Shown one piece after another: positions 14,801 to 15,072 of a DNA stretch of 15,072 nucleotides; the first letter of the stretch is position 1; each line of letters begins with the position of its first letter. The notes under the pieces are model-generated. The model had not been told where the DNA came from, did not search any database, and was given only the letters and a program-made list of their open reading frames with translations. The position numbers and the translations under genes were made by a program. This stretch comes from CAZVEV01 sp964625865 (GTDB taxonomy: Bacteria; Planctomycetota; Phycisphaerae; SM23-33). The stretch spans positions 1 to 15,072 of the forward strand of contig CAZVEV010000137.1 in assembly GCA_964625865.1 (NCBI GenBank), read 5' to 3'.

Positions 14801-15072
14801 GGGGTCGTTATCGTCAGCCACGTCGATGATCGCCGCGCCGGTCGAGATCGCTTCGTCCGTGCCTTGCGCACGGCGTATGTATCCGTGCGAGTACCCGACG
14901 GGCAGGACAGTTCCGTCCAGACTCAGGCGCGACTCGAACGCCGAACGATTGGAGCCCCCCGTGCTGTTGTACTGCGTGTTGTAAAGGACCAGCCAATGCC
15001 CCGACTGCATCAGGACCTCCGTGCCTACGCCGTACGACAGGCCAAGTCCGGCGTCATTGCGAACCACAGGAT
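11801..15072 (-). CDS. Large PEP-CTERM surface protein (5' partial)
   Basis: The frame runs off the right edge, so the N-terminus and signal peptide are missing. Residues below count from the GTG at 15067. Three related modules lie at about 22-126, 165-272 and 315-422, each opening with G-x-[WY]-L-[VF] and containing an Arg-rich Y-[IV]-R-x-x-Q-x-G block. A bridge W-D-G-T-T-G-N-A-W-D-S-N-H-W (425-438) of the type common in planctomycete surface proteins leads to a Gly/Thr/Val-rich beta-solenoid (445-775). A LamG-like jellyroll domain (777-977) begins VLWLKADDLSG. The C-terminus is a PEP-CTERM sorting signal: VPEP at 1064-1067, a hydrophobic helix and five Arg. Such proteins are exported and processed by exosortase, usually in exopolysaccharide-producing bacteria; no exosortase is in the window. 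The role is probably adhesion or carbohydrate binding, but that is inferred from the domains. Confidence 0.9.
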   Translation of the reverse strand, partial: PVVRNDAGLGLSYGVGTEVLMQSGHWLVLYNTQYNSTGGSNRSAFESRLSLDGTVLPVGYSHGYIRRAQGTDEAISTGAAIIDVADDNDPLLLQSIRSDNLNGSIARANQTGLQLLKLDDYASYLRVSKTGSDQSGTGAVTYDMIDEIDSGFTFTAGGSGVTLAAAGKYLVVANTGFKRNNNTARVSFAQRLKLGSTVVDGTSTAAYVRGSQSGEQILQGAAALATIIETTSAGQILSVDTLADGSSGNGIVADKTALTIVKLPDTADTISVFDKNAANAGQDAGSGAQITWATTDPSSGASFSHAAGNSNVDIDADGDYLFLSSLYMYNKPGDNNQRSYPTSEFLINDSTEVDYAQSGTFNRGNQNGGRAVGDFNGGLFALTDTDYIELDTGDLATGTAPFPLEDGALHGLRIDNLFVTITDLIWDGTTGNAWDSNHWSGNTPVGDGTEAHTVNGGQVVVNTNPGNAFLLAVNGGEVKVNAQKALNIVGGAGVTVGSSGALTLDPETSGGAGDGGTLNTPSLTAGGTHTIGAGATIVVTSGLTVDSAMNMTGATLTTTGAGVTVNSGGGALTVSDALSAASLNVSGTLTGSAGVSVTGAATIAGGTLDAGGALSAGSLSISGAADVDATTVTTTGNVTVGGGTLDASGLITAVDMTLSGGITTASGGASLTNLTVNDGSLTLGDDTNVSGQVAVGGGSVTVASGKLLTVPDLVVTGGTFNAGNTVRITSSMELGDVTYTISGASFDVAGADLLTGADLELTGGTLGISTGGEMPAGNVLWLKADDLSGLSNGDPVTTWENAATETNDAVARDSGSQVSYVASDAAISNQAAVSFTGANNYSAMDYGNVTARTVFFVAKVDSAGANLDGILGNDGADDGIRRAGDTAWQHPGDGNTFTNPGGSTFRVNGENTNSVGENVWHIGEAIRNGTMTFDAVGGYFGGRHMPGDVAEVIIFSTVLTSEEISNIGGYLKGKYGITAPNYTGGLAGDPINSPGTNLSVTADTILDLGSTPSAILGDLTIDFGITLTLNATTWDPIDDLLTQWDDGSFVIVENQGELSATLTPVPEPGTLALLGLGGAVILVRRRRRA

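Overview
The window is 15 kb of high-GC bacterial DNA, most consistent with a planctomycete, possibly a Phycisphaerae-like lineage. The supporting evidence is a Tat-exported sulfatase with the NRREFLK signal, a very large PEP-CTERM surface protein, a zinc-knuckle/transmembrane/periplasmic protein with a long Pro-rich linker, and a DUF4954-type protein. The taxonomic assignment is an inference from gene content. No rRNA, tRNA, CRISPR array or transposase gene was seen.

Layout. (1) 2-1234 (+): membrane-anchored protein, cut by the left edge, with a 16-base C run in its coding sequence. (2) 1322-2878 (-): 518-aa helical protein carrying an HPr-like phosphocarrier domain; upstream of it on the same strand is ribonuclease D (3045-4217, -). 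(3) 4398-5675 (+): exported class C beta-lactamase-like serine hydrolase, divergent from rnd. (4) 5775-7313 (-): sulfatase, divergent from nagB (7543-8328, +), with a perfect 14-bp palindrome on the predicted sulfatase -10 box. nagB is followed by a 736-aa DUF4954 protein (8445-10655, +), with a strong hairpin between them. (5) 10656-11000: 345-bp non-coding stretch with a 14-bp palindrome, a ~105-bp element closed by 20-bp terminal inverted repeats, a 9-bp GC hairpin and a good sigma70-like promoter. (6) 11001-11672 (+): isochorismatase-fold protein that seems to lack the family's catalytic residues, followed by a canonical G-quadruplex motif. (7) 11801 to the right edge (-): PEP-CTERM surface protein with three tandem ~110-residue modules, a beta-solenoid and a LamG-like domain.

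How the genes may work together. The sulfatase, glucosamine-6-phosphate deaminase and DUF4954 protein (predicted left-handed beta-helix, as in sugar acyl/nucleotidyl transferases) could form a unit for using sulfated amino-sugar polymers, with the palindrome as a shared operator; this is inference from context. The other genes look like housekeeping (rnd) or independent cell-envelope functions. The most unusual items are the HPr-like domain inside a large protein, with both phosphorylation-site positions kept at canonical spacing, and the inverted-repeat element at 10741-10845.
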